Assembly: GCA_029287815.1 (NCBI GenBank)
Contig: JARFQK010000184.1
Coordinates: forward strand, 1 to 6,306
DNA length: 6,306 nt
Origin: Gammaproteobacteria bacterium
GTDB taxonomy: Bacteria > Pseudomonadota > Gammaproteobacteria > SZUA-229
Reading direction: 5' to 3'
Part shown: piece by piece, positions 1-6,121 of the stretch
Layout: each line of letters begins with the position of its first letter
How positions within the stretch are numbered: position 1 is the stretch's first letter
Notes under the pieces: generated by a model
What the model saw: the letters and a program-made list of their open reading frames with translations, nothing else
Told to the model about the DNA's origin: nothing
Databases searched by the model: none
Program-made: the position numbers and the translations under genes

Positions 1-2220
1 GGTTCGGTTGATGGTGATGCGCCTGCCGCGATGCGTTACACCGAAGTTCGTATGGCGAAGATCGCGCACGATCTGCTGGCCGATCTCGACAAGGAAACGG
101 TCGATTTTGTCGACAACTACGATGGTTCGGAATCCGAGCCATCGGTGTTGCCAACCCGTGTACCTGAGTTATTGGTCAATGGTTCCTCCGGCATCGCGGT
201 TGGAATGGCGACGAACATCCCGCCGCATAATCTGACCGAAGTCATCGGCGCCTGTCTGGTGCTGATCGACGAGCCGGACATTTCGATCGAAGGCCTGATG
301 CAGCACCTGCCAGGGCCTGACCTGCCTACGGCTGCGCTGATCAACGGGACCAAGGGCATTCGCGAGGCCTATCGGACCGGGCGGGGCAGAATTTATATGC
401 GCTCCAAAGCCGAGATCATCAGCCATGAGAAGACCGGCAAGGAAACCATCATCGTCACCGAGATTCCGTACCAGGTGAACAAGGCCCGTTTGATCGAGCG
501 TATCGCCGAGCTGGTCAAGGAGAAACGGCTCGAGGGCATCGGTGAACTGCGCGATGAGTCCGACAAGGACGGCATGCGCATCGTGATCGAGCTGCGCCGT
601 GGCGAGGTCGGCGAGGTCGTGCTGAATAACCTGTACAAACTGACCGCGATGCAGTCCGTGTTCGGCATCAATATGGTGGCCCTGGTTGATGGTCAGCCGC
701 AGCTGCTGAATCTGAAGCAGATTCTCGACGCGTTTGTGCGCCATCGGCGCGAGGTTGTCACCCGCCGGACGATTTTCGAACTGCGCAAGGCCCGCAATCG
801 TGCCCATGTGCTGGAAGGTCTGGCGGTCGCGCTGGCCAACATCGATGAAGTCATCGAGTTGATCAAACAATCCGCAAATCCCGCCGAGGCGAAAAGTCAG
901 TTGATTGCCAGAGTCTGGCAGCCCGGCGCCGTGCTCGACATGATCAGTCGCAGTGGCGCCGATTCATCCCGACCCGACGACCTGGAACAGCAATATGGAC
1001 TGAAAGACGATGGCTATCATTTGTCCGAGATTCAGGCGCAGGCGATCCTCGACTTGAGACTGCATCGTCTGACCGGGCTCGAGCAGGGCAAGATACTGGA
1101 CGAGTACAAGGAAATCCTGGATCTGATCAAGGATCTGCTCGATATTCTCGCCAATCCAGAGCGTTTGCTGCAGGTCATTCGCGATGAACTGTTGGAAATT
1201 AGGGAGAAATACGGTGACCCGCGTCGTACGCAGATCCTGACCGATCAGCTCGATCTGTCGATGGAAGACCTGATTACCGAGGAAGATGTTGTCGTGACCA
1301 TTTCCCACGAGGGTTATGCGAAGTGCCAGACGCTCGATGTCTACAACATTCAACGGCGCGGTGGCCGCGGCAAGGCAGCGACCCGAATGAAAGACGAGGA
1401 CTTCATCGACAAGCTCTTCGTCGCGAACACCCACGACACGCTGCTGTGCTTTTCCAGCATGGGCAAGGTTTACTGGCTCAAGGTCTATCAGATGCCGATG
1501 GCGGGCCGCGGATCACGCGGTAAGCCGATCGTTAACCTGTTGCCGCTGCAGGAGGGCGAGCGCATCAATGCGGTGATGCCGGTGCGAGAGTACACCGAGA
1601 ACCTGTACGTGTTCATGGCCACCAGTTCGGGCACGGTGAAAAAGACAGCGCTGACGAATTTTTCGCGCCCGCGTGTGTCAGGTATCAAGGCGGTCGAATT
1701 GCGGGACAACGATCACCTGGTCGACGTGGTGATTACCAATGGCTCGCGCCATATCATGCTGTTATCGAACGCTGGCAAGGCGATACGCTTTTCCGAGACC
1801 GATGTCAGGGAGATGGGACGCACTGCGGCCGGCGTGCGCGGCATGCGCCTGGGCAGCGATCAGCGGGTCATCAGTATGATCATGGTCGAGGACGAGGGCT
1901 CGATCCTGACCGCAACCGAATACGGCTACGGCAAACGCACGCCGGTTTCAGAGTATCCGGTCAAGGGCCGCGGCGGTCAGGGCGTAATCTCGATCCAGAC
2001 CAATGAGAGAAATGGCGAAGTCGTCGGTGCCGTTCAAGTGAGTCCGGATGACGAGATGATGCTGATCACAAACAGCGGCACTCTGGTTCGCATTGGGGTC
2101 GGCGATATTAGCGAAACGGGACGCAATACCCAGGGGGTCAGGCTGATTCGCTTGACCAATGGCGAGAAGCTGGCTGAGATCGAGAAAATTCAGTTGATCG
2201 ACAAAGAAGAAGACGAATAA
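1..2220 (+). CDS. gyrA: DNA gyrase subunit A, 5'-truncated by the window edge
   Basis: GyrA is the breakage-reunion subunit of the A2B2 type II topoisomerase that introduces negative supercoils into DNA. The reading frame is open from base 1, so the true start lies upstream; the ATG at 31 is an internal methionine. The visible 739 residues align with E. coli GyrA from about residue 110, giving an estimated full length near 848 against 875 in E. coli. The catalytic Arg-Tyr pair is at 34-39, equivalent to R121-Y122, and the DNA-intercalating isoleucine of the GSSGIAVGM segment is codon 65, equivalent to I174. The quinolone-resistance region (about 67-106) is outside the window. The tower and coiled-coil region, including the insert seen in E. 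coli GyrA, spans roughly codons 250-400. The GyrA-box that marks the gyrase-type C-terminal beta-pinwheel is at 1351-1371. The protein ends in a short acidic tail (DKEEDE) and lacks the long acidic extension of E. coli. Identity is not in doubt. Confidence 0.98.
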   Translation, partial: GSVDGDAPAAMRYTEVRMAKIAHDLLADLDKETVDFVDNYDGSESEPSVLPTRVPELLVNGSSGIAVGMATNIPPHNLTEVIGACLVLIDEPDISIEGLMQHLPGPDLPTAALINGTKGIREAYRTGRGRIYMRSKAEIISHEKTGKETIIVTEIPYQVNKARLIERIAELVKEKRLEGIGELRDESDKDGMRIVIELRRGEVGEVVLNNLYKLTAMQSVFGINMVALVDGQPQLLNLKQILDAFVRHRREVVTRRTIFELRKARNRAHVLEGLAVALANIDEVIELIKQSANPAEAKSQLIARVWQPGAVLDMISRSGADSSRPDDLEQQYGLKDDGYHLSEIQAQAILDLRLHRLTGLEQGKILDEYKEILDLIKDLLDILANPERLLQVIRDELLEIREKYGDPRRTQILTDQLDLSMEDLITEEDVVVTISHEGYAKCQTLDVYNIQRRGGRGKAATRMKDEDFIDKLFVANTHDTLLCFSSMGKVYWLKVYQMPMAGRGSRGKPIVNLLPLQEGERINAVMPVREYTENLYVFMATSSGTVKKTALTNFSRPRVSGIKAVELRDNDHLVDVVITNGSRHIMLLSNAGKAIRFSETDVREMGRTAAGVRGMRLGSDQRVISMIMVEDEGSILTATEYGYGKRTPVSEYPVKGRGGQGVISIQTNERNGEVVGAVQVSPDDEMMLITNSGTLVRIGVGDISETGRNTQGVRLIRLTNGEKLAEIEKIQLIDKEEDE
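1351..1371 (+). other. gyrA: GyrA-box (QRRGGRG) in the C-terminal DNA-wrapping domain
   Basis: The seven codons encode QRRGGRG, matching the E. coli GyrA-box QRRGGKG with a conservative Lys-to-Arg change. This motif on the first blade of the beta-pinwheel is needed for DNA wrapping and negative supercoiling, and separates GyrA from ParC, which has a degenerate version. It sits at codon 451 of the partial gene, exactly where the E. coli position is expected after adding the missing 109 residues. There is therefore no net insertion or deletion before it. Confidence 0.9.
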
Positions 2221-2268
2221 AAATCAATACTATAAGAAATTTTTTAAAAGTAGTTTATTAAATATGGC
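2221..2268 (+). promoter_or_regulatory. AT-rich gyrA-serC spacer; possible serC promoter or unstructured leader
   Basis: Only 8 of these 48 bases are G or C, in strong contrast to the GC-rich genes on both sides. No Shine-Dalgarno sequence precedes the serC ATG. Several -10-like hexamers are visible, for example TATAAG at 2231-2236 and TATTAA at 2256-2261, but none has a convincing -35 partner at the right distance. There is no GC stem with a U tract, so nothing looks like an intrinsic terminator for gyrA. The spacer could be a serC promoter or an unstructured, AT-rich translation enhancer within a gyrA-serC transcript. The sequence alone does not decide. Confidence 0.35.
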
Positions 2269-3351
2269 ATGACCAGAGTATTCAATTTTAGTGCAGGCCC
2301 CGCGATGTTGCCGGCCGAGGTTCTGGTACGGGCACAAGCAGAAATGCTGGACTGGAACGGGTCGGGTATGTCGGTGATGGAAATGAGCCACCGCGGCAAG
2401 GAATTCATGTCGATCGCTGAAAAAGCCGAGTCGGATTTGCGCGCGTTGATGGCGATCCCGGATAACTACCGCGTGCTTTTTATGCAGGGTGGCGCCAGCA
2501 GTCAGTTTGCGATGGTGCCGATCAATCTGCTCGGCGAGCGCAGCTCGGCCGATTATCTGTTGACTGGCCAGTGGTCGAAGAAAGCCATCGCCGAAGCCAA
2601 ACGCTATTGCGATGTCAACGTCGTTGCCGATACCAGTGGCAGTCATTTCACGACCGTGCCCTCGGCTGACAGTCTGGATTTCAGCCCGGATGCCGCCTTC
2701 GTGCACTACACCCCCAATGAGACGATCGTGGGTGTCGAGTTTGCATACATTCCGGAGACCGGTGATGTGCCGCTGGTGGCTGACCTGTCGTCGACGATTC
2801 TGTCGCGTCCGCTGGACGTGAGTCGATACGGTGTGATCTACGCCGGTGCGCAGAAAAATATCGGTCCGGCTGGCGTCACCGTCGTGATCGTGCGCGATGA
2901 TCTGATCGGTAACGCGATGCCGACGATGCCGGCGATGTTCGACTACAAGACCCACGCCGACAATGGCTCGATGTACAATACACCGCCAACTTATAGCTGG
3001 TATCTGGCAGGGCTCGTGTTCGAATGGCTGCTGCAGAAAGGCGGTCTTGAAGCCATGGCCGAAATCAACCGGCGCAAGGCCGAAAAACTTTATGCCGCGA
3101 TCGATGGTTCGGATTTTTATTCCAATCCGGTGGATAAGGTATGCCGTTCCTGGATGAACGTGCCGTTCATTCTCGCCGATGCGGAGCTGGATGCAAAATT
3201 TCTTCAGCAAGCAGCGGAACACAATCTGTACACACTGAAGGGCCACCGTTCGGTCGGCGGTATGCGCGCGAGTATCTACAATGCAATGCCGATGGAAGGC
3301 ATCGATGCGCTGATTTCGTTTATGGCCGACTTCGAGCAGCGCTATGGCTAG
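2269..3351 (+). CDS. serC: Phosphoserine aminotransferase
   Basis: SerC is a PLP-dependent class V aminotransferase in the cytoplasm. It converts 3-phosphohydroxypyruvate and glutamate to phosphoserine and 2-oxoglutarate, the second step of serine synthesis; in E. coli it also acts in pyridoxal phosphate synthesis. The 360 residues are close to the 362 of E. coli. The N terminus FNFSAGPAMLP is the family signature, which fixes the start at 2269 despite the lack of a Shine-Dalgarno site. Visible active-site features are the GGASSQF phosphate-binding loop (residues 74-80), W102 that stacks on the cofactor, D172 in the VADLSSTILSRP segment, the Schiff-base lysine K196 in AGAQKNIGPAG, and the C-terminal HRSVGGMRASIYNA substrate-binding motif. 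It lies 48 bases after gyrA, as in the Pseudomonas supra-operon, and directly before serA, which makes its substrate. Confidence 0.97.
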   Translation: MTRVFNFSAGPAMLPAEVLVRAQAEMLDWNGSGMSVMEMSHRGKEFMSIAEKAESDLRALMAIPDNYRVLFMQGGASSQFAMVPINLLGERSSADYLLTGQWSKKAIAEAKRYCDVNVVADTSGSHFTTVPSADSLDFSPDAAFVHYTPNETIVGVEFAYIPETGDVPLVADLSSTILSRPLDVSRYGVIYAGAQKNIGPAGVTVVIVRDDLIGNAMPTMPAMFDYKTHADNGSMYNTPPTYSWYLAGLVFEWLLQKGGLEAMAEINRRKAEKLYAAIDGSDFYSNPVDKVCRSWMNVPFILADAELDAKFLQQAAEHNLYTLKGHRSVGGMRASIYNAMPMEGIDALISFMADFEQRYG

Positions 3352-3421
3352 GCTGCATTCTTGTCCCGGTGAAACCGTTAATTCGGGCCGATCGGGTATC
3401 ATTCCAGCTCGGGTGTCGCAA

Positions 3422-3445
3422 AGTTAAGTGGCATTGCCCACAACT
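3422..3445 (+). repeat. Small bulged hairpin in the serC-serA spacer
   Basis: AGTT (3422-3425) and GTGG (3428-3431) can pair with CCAC (3438-3441) and AACT (3442-3445). This gives an 8-base-pair stem with a two-base AA bulge and a six-base loop. No run of T follows, so it is a poor intrinsic terminator. It may be part of a degenerate mobile element, may process or stabilise the transcript, or may be chance. Confidence 0.35.
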
Positions 3446-3494
3446 CTGGTTGGGGTCAGACACAAATAAAGTCAAAAGCTACAGACTCACAGCT

Positions 3495-3498
3495 AAGG
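3495..3498 (+). promoter_or_regulatory. Weak Shine-Dalgarno candidate for serA
   Basis: AAGG lies 13 bases before the ATG at 3512. The spacing is longer than usual, so translation may start inefficiently here. No better in-frame start is visible, and the N-terminal residues MFKIKTFNNIS fit the start of this dehydrogenase subfamily. Confidence 0.35.
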
Positions 3499-3511
3499 TA
3501 ATTGCACAGTA

Positions 3512-4675
3512 ATGTTCAAAATAAAGACCTTCAACAACATATCCGAGAAAGGCCTGAACCGTCTGCCGTCCAGCAACTACGACATCGATCCCGATCACGA
3601 ATCGCCCGAAGCGATCATTTTGCGTTCCCACAAATTGCACGATTACCCGATACCAGAAAGTCTGCTCGCTGTCGGCAGGGCCGGGGCCGGCACGAATAAT
3701 GTGCCCGTGGCGAAAATGTCGCAGCGAGGTATACCCGTGTTCAATGCGCCGGGTGCCAATGCCAATGCGGTCAAGGAACTGGTCATCGCCGGAATGTTGC
3801 TGGCTTGCAGAAACATCTGCCAGGCCTGGGATTATGCCCGACATGTGGACGGTACGCCGGAACAACAAAACAAGGCGGTCGAAGACGGCAAGAAGCGCTA
3901 TGTCGGTTATGAACTGCCCGGTCGTACGCTGGGGGTCGTGGGCCTGGGTGCGATTGGTGTATACGTGGCCAACGCGGCGGTAGCGCTGGGGATGCGCGTT
4001 GTCGGCTTCGATCCGACGATAACGGTCAGAAGCGCGTGGAAAATGTCGGCCGAGGTCCAGGAAATGCCCAGCATCGACGAGCTGGTCAAACAGTCGGACT
4101 TCGTCACCTTTCACGTGCCGTTGCTGGAGAGTACGAAACACTTGCTGAATGCGCAACGGATCGCGAGCATGAAGAAAGGCGCCACCGTGCTCAATTTCGC
4201 CCGCGATGGCATCGTTGACGATGCGGCGGTATTGAAAGCGCTGGATGATGGCTGGCTGCACGCTTACGTCAGCGATTTCCCGGCGGAGAATCTGAAAGGT
4301 CACGAACGGGTTATCACGCTGCCCCACCTGGGCGCGTCGACGGTCGAGGCCGAAGAGAACTGTGCGATCATGGTTGCCGATCAGATCCGAGACTTTCTGG
4401 AGAACGGCAACATTCATAATTCTGTCAACTTTCCTGAGTTGAGACTGGCACGCATCGGCGATGTGCGCCTGACTATCGCGAACCAGAACCGGCCGGACAT
4501 GGTTGGACAGATCTCCCATGTGCTGGGTCAGGCCGGTGTCAACATCCAGCACATGAGTAATGAATCCCGCGGTGAACTCGCCTACAACCTGATGGACTTG
4601 GACAAAGCGATCGATCGAGACACGCTGACAGCGATCAAAGCCATCGATGGTGTATTGAGCACCCGCCAGATTTGA
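3512..4675 (+). CDS. serA: D-3-phosphoglycerate dehydrogenase, ACT-domain type
   Basis: SerA is a cytoplasmic NAD-dependent D-2-hydroxyacid dehydrogenase. It oxidises 3-phosphoglycerate to 3-phosphohydroxypyruvate, the first committed step of serine synthesis. The 387-residue protein (410 in E. coli) has a split substrate-binding domain (about 1-95 and 280-310), a Rossmann domain with the GLGAIG loop at 144-149, and D167 at the end of the second strand, which favours NAD over NADP. The catalytic triad is complete: R231 in NFARDGIVDD, E259 in SDFPAEN and H272 in LPHLGAST. A C-terminal ACT domain (about 318-387, with NRPDMVG and GVNI) is the probable serine-binding feedback site. There is no intervening ASB domain. 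Compared with E. coli SerA it has a longer segment just before the Rossmann loop (about residues 112-138). The gene sits between serC and pheA, where Pseudomonas has no serA. The substrate is inferred from family and from adjacency to serC. Confidence 0.93.
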   Translation: MFKIKTFNNISEKGLNRLPSSNYDIDPDHESPEAIILRSHKLHDYPIPESLLAVGRAGAGTNNVPVAKMSQRGIPVFNAPGANANAVKELVIAGMLLACRNICQAWDYARHVDGTPEQQNKAVEDGKKRYVGYELPGRTLGVVGLGAIGVYVANAAVALGMRVVGFDPTITVRSAWKMSAEVQEMPSIDELVKQSDFVTFHVPLLESTKHLLNAQRIASMKKGATVLNFARDGIVDDAAVLKALDDGWLHAYVSDFPAENLKGHERVITLPHLGASTVEAEENCAIMVADQIRDFLENGNIHNSVNFPELRLARIGDVRLTIANQNRPDMVGQISHVLGQAGVNIQHMSNESRGELAYNLMDLDKAIDRDTLTAIKAIDGVLSTRQI

Positions 4676-4714
4676 ATACGGCTTGAACCACGAACACGAG
4701 CATGCTTGATAGAC

Positions 4715-5800
4715 ATGGTTGACAAAGACCCGCTCGCTGATATTCGTCAACGGATCGACGAGATCGATGCGGCTGTGCAGCAGCTGGTCTCGGAACGTGC
4801 AGAATGCGCGCGCACGGTGGCTGAGATCAAGCGCGAGCAGGGCGATAGCGAGCACTTTTACCGCCCCGAACGCGAAGCCCAGGTGTTGCGCAAAGTGCAG
4901 CAGCGCAATCAAGGGCCATTGTCCGACGATGCGATTGCGGGAATCTTTCGCGAAATCATGGCCGTCTGCCTGGCATTGGAAAAGCCGTTGAAGGTTGCTT
5001 TCCTCGGGCCGGAAGGTACCTACACCCACGCCGCTGCGATCAAGCACTTCGGCAGCCGGATAGAACCCGAACCGGTGGCGAGCATCGAAGAAGTGTTCAG
5101 GCTGGTCGAAGCCGGCGGCGCCAATTTTGGCGTGGTCCCGGTGGAGAACTCCAGCGAGGGTGTGATCAACCACACGCTGGACCTGTTCATGAAATCGGCA
5201 CTGACGGTCAGCGGTGAGGTCGAACTGCGCATCCGGCACAACCTGATGACCCGGGAGAAAGCCACCGCGGATATCGAGCGTGTTTACGCTCATCAGCAGA
5301 CTCTGGCACAGTGTCGACTATGGCTGGATATCAATCTGCCGAATGCCGAACGCATAGCAGTGCGCAGTAATGCCCAGGCCGTGATCATGGCATCAGATCA
5401 CGATCACTCAGCGGCGATTGCCGGCGCGATGGCGGCAGAGCTGTACCAGATGCCGGTGTTGTATGCCGATATCGAAGATGAGCCCAACAACACGACCCGT
5501 TTCGTCGTGATCGGAAAATATCGATCCCCGGCCAGTGGTGACGATCGGACCAGCCTGCTGGTTTTCGCCCACAACAAGCCGGGCTCGCTGTTCAGTTTGC
5601 TGGAGCCGCTGGCGAAAAGGAATATCAGTATGAGTAACATCGAATCGCGACCATCGCGACGGGGGGTTTGGGAATATGTGTTCTTCATCGACATCGACGG
5701 ACATCGCGACGACGAGAACGTGGCGGCGTCGATTGCTGAAATCGAGCAAGCCTCGGCAATGGTAACCGTTCTAGGCTCCTATCCGCGTGCGGTGCTCTAG
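4715..5800 (+). CDS. pheA: Bifunctional chorismate mutase / prephenate dehydratase (P-protein)
   Basis: This P-protein converts chorismate to prephenate and then to phenylpyruvate, the precursor of phenylalanine. It has three domains: an AroQ-type chorismate mutase (about 5-90) with R11, R28, K39 and E52 at the E. coli active-site positions (position 48 is Phe instead of Asp); a prephenate dehydratase domain (about 93-272) starting at KVAFLGPEGTYTH and containing the catalytic T261-R262-F263 motif; and an ACT domain (about 278-358) with the ESRP phenylalanine-binding motif at 310-313, implying feedback inhibition by phenylalanine. From the ATG at 4715 it has 361 residues, near the roughly 365 of Pseudomonas. 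A TTG at 4706 in the same frame, five bases after a GAG, is an alternative start adding three residues; neither has a strong Shine-Dalgarno site. It lies 39 bases after serA in the same reading frame and is probably co-transcribed. Confidence 0.96.
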   Translation: MVDKDPLADIRQRIDEIDAAVQQLVSERAECARTVAEIKREQGDSEHFYRPEREAQVLRKVQQRNQGPLSDDAIAGIFREIMAVCLALEKPLKVAFLGPEGTYTHAAAIKHFGSRIEPEPVASIEEVFRLVEAGGANFGVVPVENSSEGVINHTLDLFMKSALTVSGEVELRIRHNLMTREKATADIERVYAHQQTLAQCRLWLDINLPNAERIAVRSNAQAVIMASDHDHSAAIAGAMAAELYQMPVLYADIEDEPNNTTRFVVIGKYRSPASGDDRTSLLVFAHNKPGSLFSLLEPLAKRNISMSNIESRPSRRGVWEYVFFIDIDGHRDDENVAASIAEIEQASAMVTVLGSYPRAVL

Positions 5801-5860
5801 CCCGCATTCCTCACCAGGCGGCATCGACCAGGAGAGAGCAATCCTTTGGAGAAGAATCAG

Positions 5861-6115
5861 ATGACCGAAAATGCAGGGTGTTTTTCACTCAAACTTGTGA
5901 CGATTCAGGCTAGGCGTCGTTCGCCCAAGATCGTAGGGTGCGCCGTGCGCACCGCGAATTTTCAGTTGCATGGTGGGCTCCGGTGCGCGCGGCGCATCCT
6001 ACGGTTTCTTCACTCAGACCGTTGCTCTCGCCACGCTTATCGGTCGAGTGCGGCGCTTACAAATACCAGCCCACGCGCGCCTGCTCCCCTGATTCTGGTG
6101 ACAAGTGCGGGTTGA
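5861..6115 (+). CDS. Doubtful 84-aa ORF upstream of hisC, possibly translationally coupled
   Basis: No family is recognised. The ATG at 5861 has a good Shine-Dalgarno site, GGAGAAG, at 5848-5854 with six bases of spacing. A second start, TTG at 5846, has AGGAGAGAG at 5830-5838. The ORF ends at TGA 6113-6115, six bases before the hisC ATG and in the same frame, an arrangement that would allow translational coupling. Against a real protein: it is rich in Arg and Cys, has no domain, signal peptide or membrane segment, and its middle third (about codons 25-48) is encoded by the palindromic repeat. It could be a leader-type ORF, the decayed remains of a small gene, or chance. It does not look like a His- or Phe-rich attenuator leader peptide. 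Confidence 0.22.
   Translation: MTENAGCFSLKLVTIQARRRSPKIVGCAVRTANFQLHGGLRCARRILRFLHSDRCSRHAYRSSAALTNTSPRAPAPLILVTSAG
5932..6003. repeat. 72-bp imperfect inverted repeat (MITE- or REP-like element)
   Basis: Two 22-base arms, 5932-5953 and 5982-6003, match as reverse complements at 20 of 22 positions and flank a 28-base centre. Each arm begins or ends with the core CGTAGG/CCTACG and also folds on itself. In the left arm GGTGCGC (5937-5943) and GCGCACC (5947-5953) form a perfect 7-base-pair hairpin with a CGT loop; the right arm does the same with one G-U pair (5982-5998). The transcript could therefore form one long stem or two small hairpins. From memory, TAGGGTGCGCCGTGCGCACC-like sequences are dispersed repeats in many proteobacterial genomes, so this is probably one copy of a non-autonomous element. 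No clear target-site duplication is visible. Confidence 0.7.
5982..6010 (+). terminator. Possible weak terminator or attenuator formed by the repeat
   Basis: The right arm of the inverted repeat, either by its own hairpin or paired with the left arm, is followed by GTTTCTT at 6004-6010. A strong stem with a short, interrupted T-rich run could pause or partly terminate transcription between pheA and hisC. The T run is poor by intrinsic-terminator standards, so this is a weak call. Confidence 0.2.
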
Positions 6116-6121
6116 TCGGTC

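Larger units (their letters stand above)
3352..3511 (+). other. serC-serA spacer with possible mobile-element relic
   Basis: This 160-base spacer contains no credible gene. It holds the 8-base palindrome CCGATCGG (3388-3395), a bulged hairpin (3422-3445) and, just after it, TTGGGGTCAGAC (3450-3461). From memory, GGGGTCAGAC-type motifs recur in proteobacterial intergenic repeats near IS200-like (RAYT) transposases. GTGTC at 3413-3417 can pair with GACAC at 3459-3463 and so brackets the hairpin. I infer a possible MITE-like relic, but only one copy is in view and no transposase is present. I see no convincing promoter or terminator. Confidence 0.3.
5801..6121 (+). other. pheA-hisC spacer with palindromic repeat and doubtful small ORF
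   Basis: This 321-base gap is unusually long for this otherwise compact cluster. It contains two purine-rich ribosome-binding-like sites (5830-5838 and 5848-5854), a stop-free frame ending at 6115, a small GGCG/CGCC hairpin (5913-5925), the 72-base inverted repeat at 5932-6003, and a weak stem between 6029-6034 and 6048-6055. I see no convincing promoter for hisC and no RNA gene. Confidence 0.6.

Noticed and set aside
169..870. A 233-codon open frame on the - strand within gyrA, with another at 964-1434
   Set aside because: Both are antisense shadows in register with gyrA codons and have no independent support.
2228..2252. Weak AT pairing TACT/AGTA around the A/T tract as a gyrA terminator
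   Set aside because: The stem is only four base pairs with no GC content and no following T run, so it would not terminate transcription.
2230..3402. A 390-codon open frame on the - strand opposite serC
   Set aside because: It is in codon register with serC and has the same cause as the longer antisense frame. The His- and Arg-rich translation resembles no known family.
3141..3512. A 123-codon + strand frame spanning the end of serC and the serC-serA spacer
   Set aside because: Most of it is an out-of-frame reading of serC, it has no ribosome binding site, and it shows no family resemblance.
3479..5293. A 604-codon open frame on the - strand across serA and pheA
   Set aside because: It uses the same codon register as serA and pheA, which share a frame. 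Antisense stops need sense codons TTA, CTA or TCA, which are rare in this GC-leaning genome. The translation has no recognisable domain, while the + strand genes have full catalytic motifs.
5861..5905. The start of the spacer ORF as an amino acid attenuator leader peptide for hisC
   Set aside because: It contains no run of His codons, and no classic set of alternative terminator and antiterminator stems follows it; the nearby hairpins are explained by the palindromic repeat.
5883..6018. Short direct repeat TTCACTCA on both sides of the palindrome as a target-site duplication
   Set aside because: The copies lie at unequal distances from the arms (about 40 and 4 bases) and similarity drops outside eight bases, so chance is the simpler explanation.
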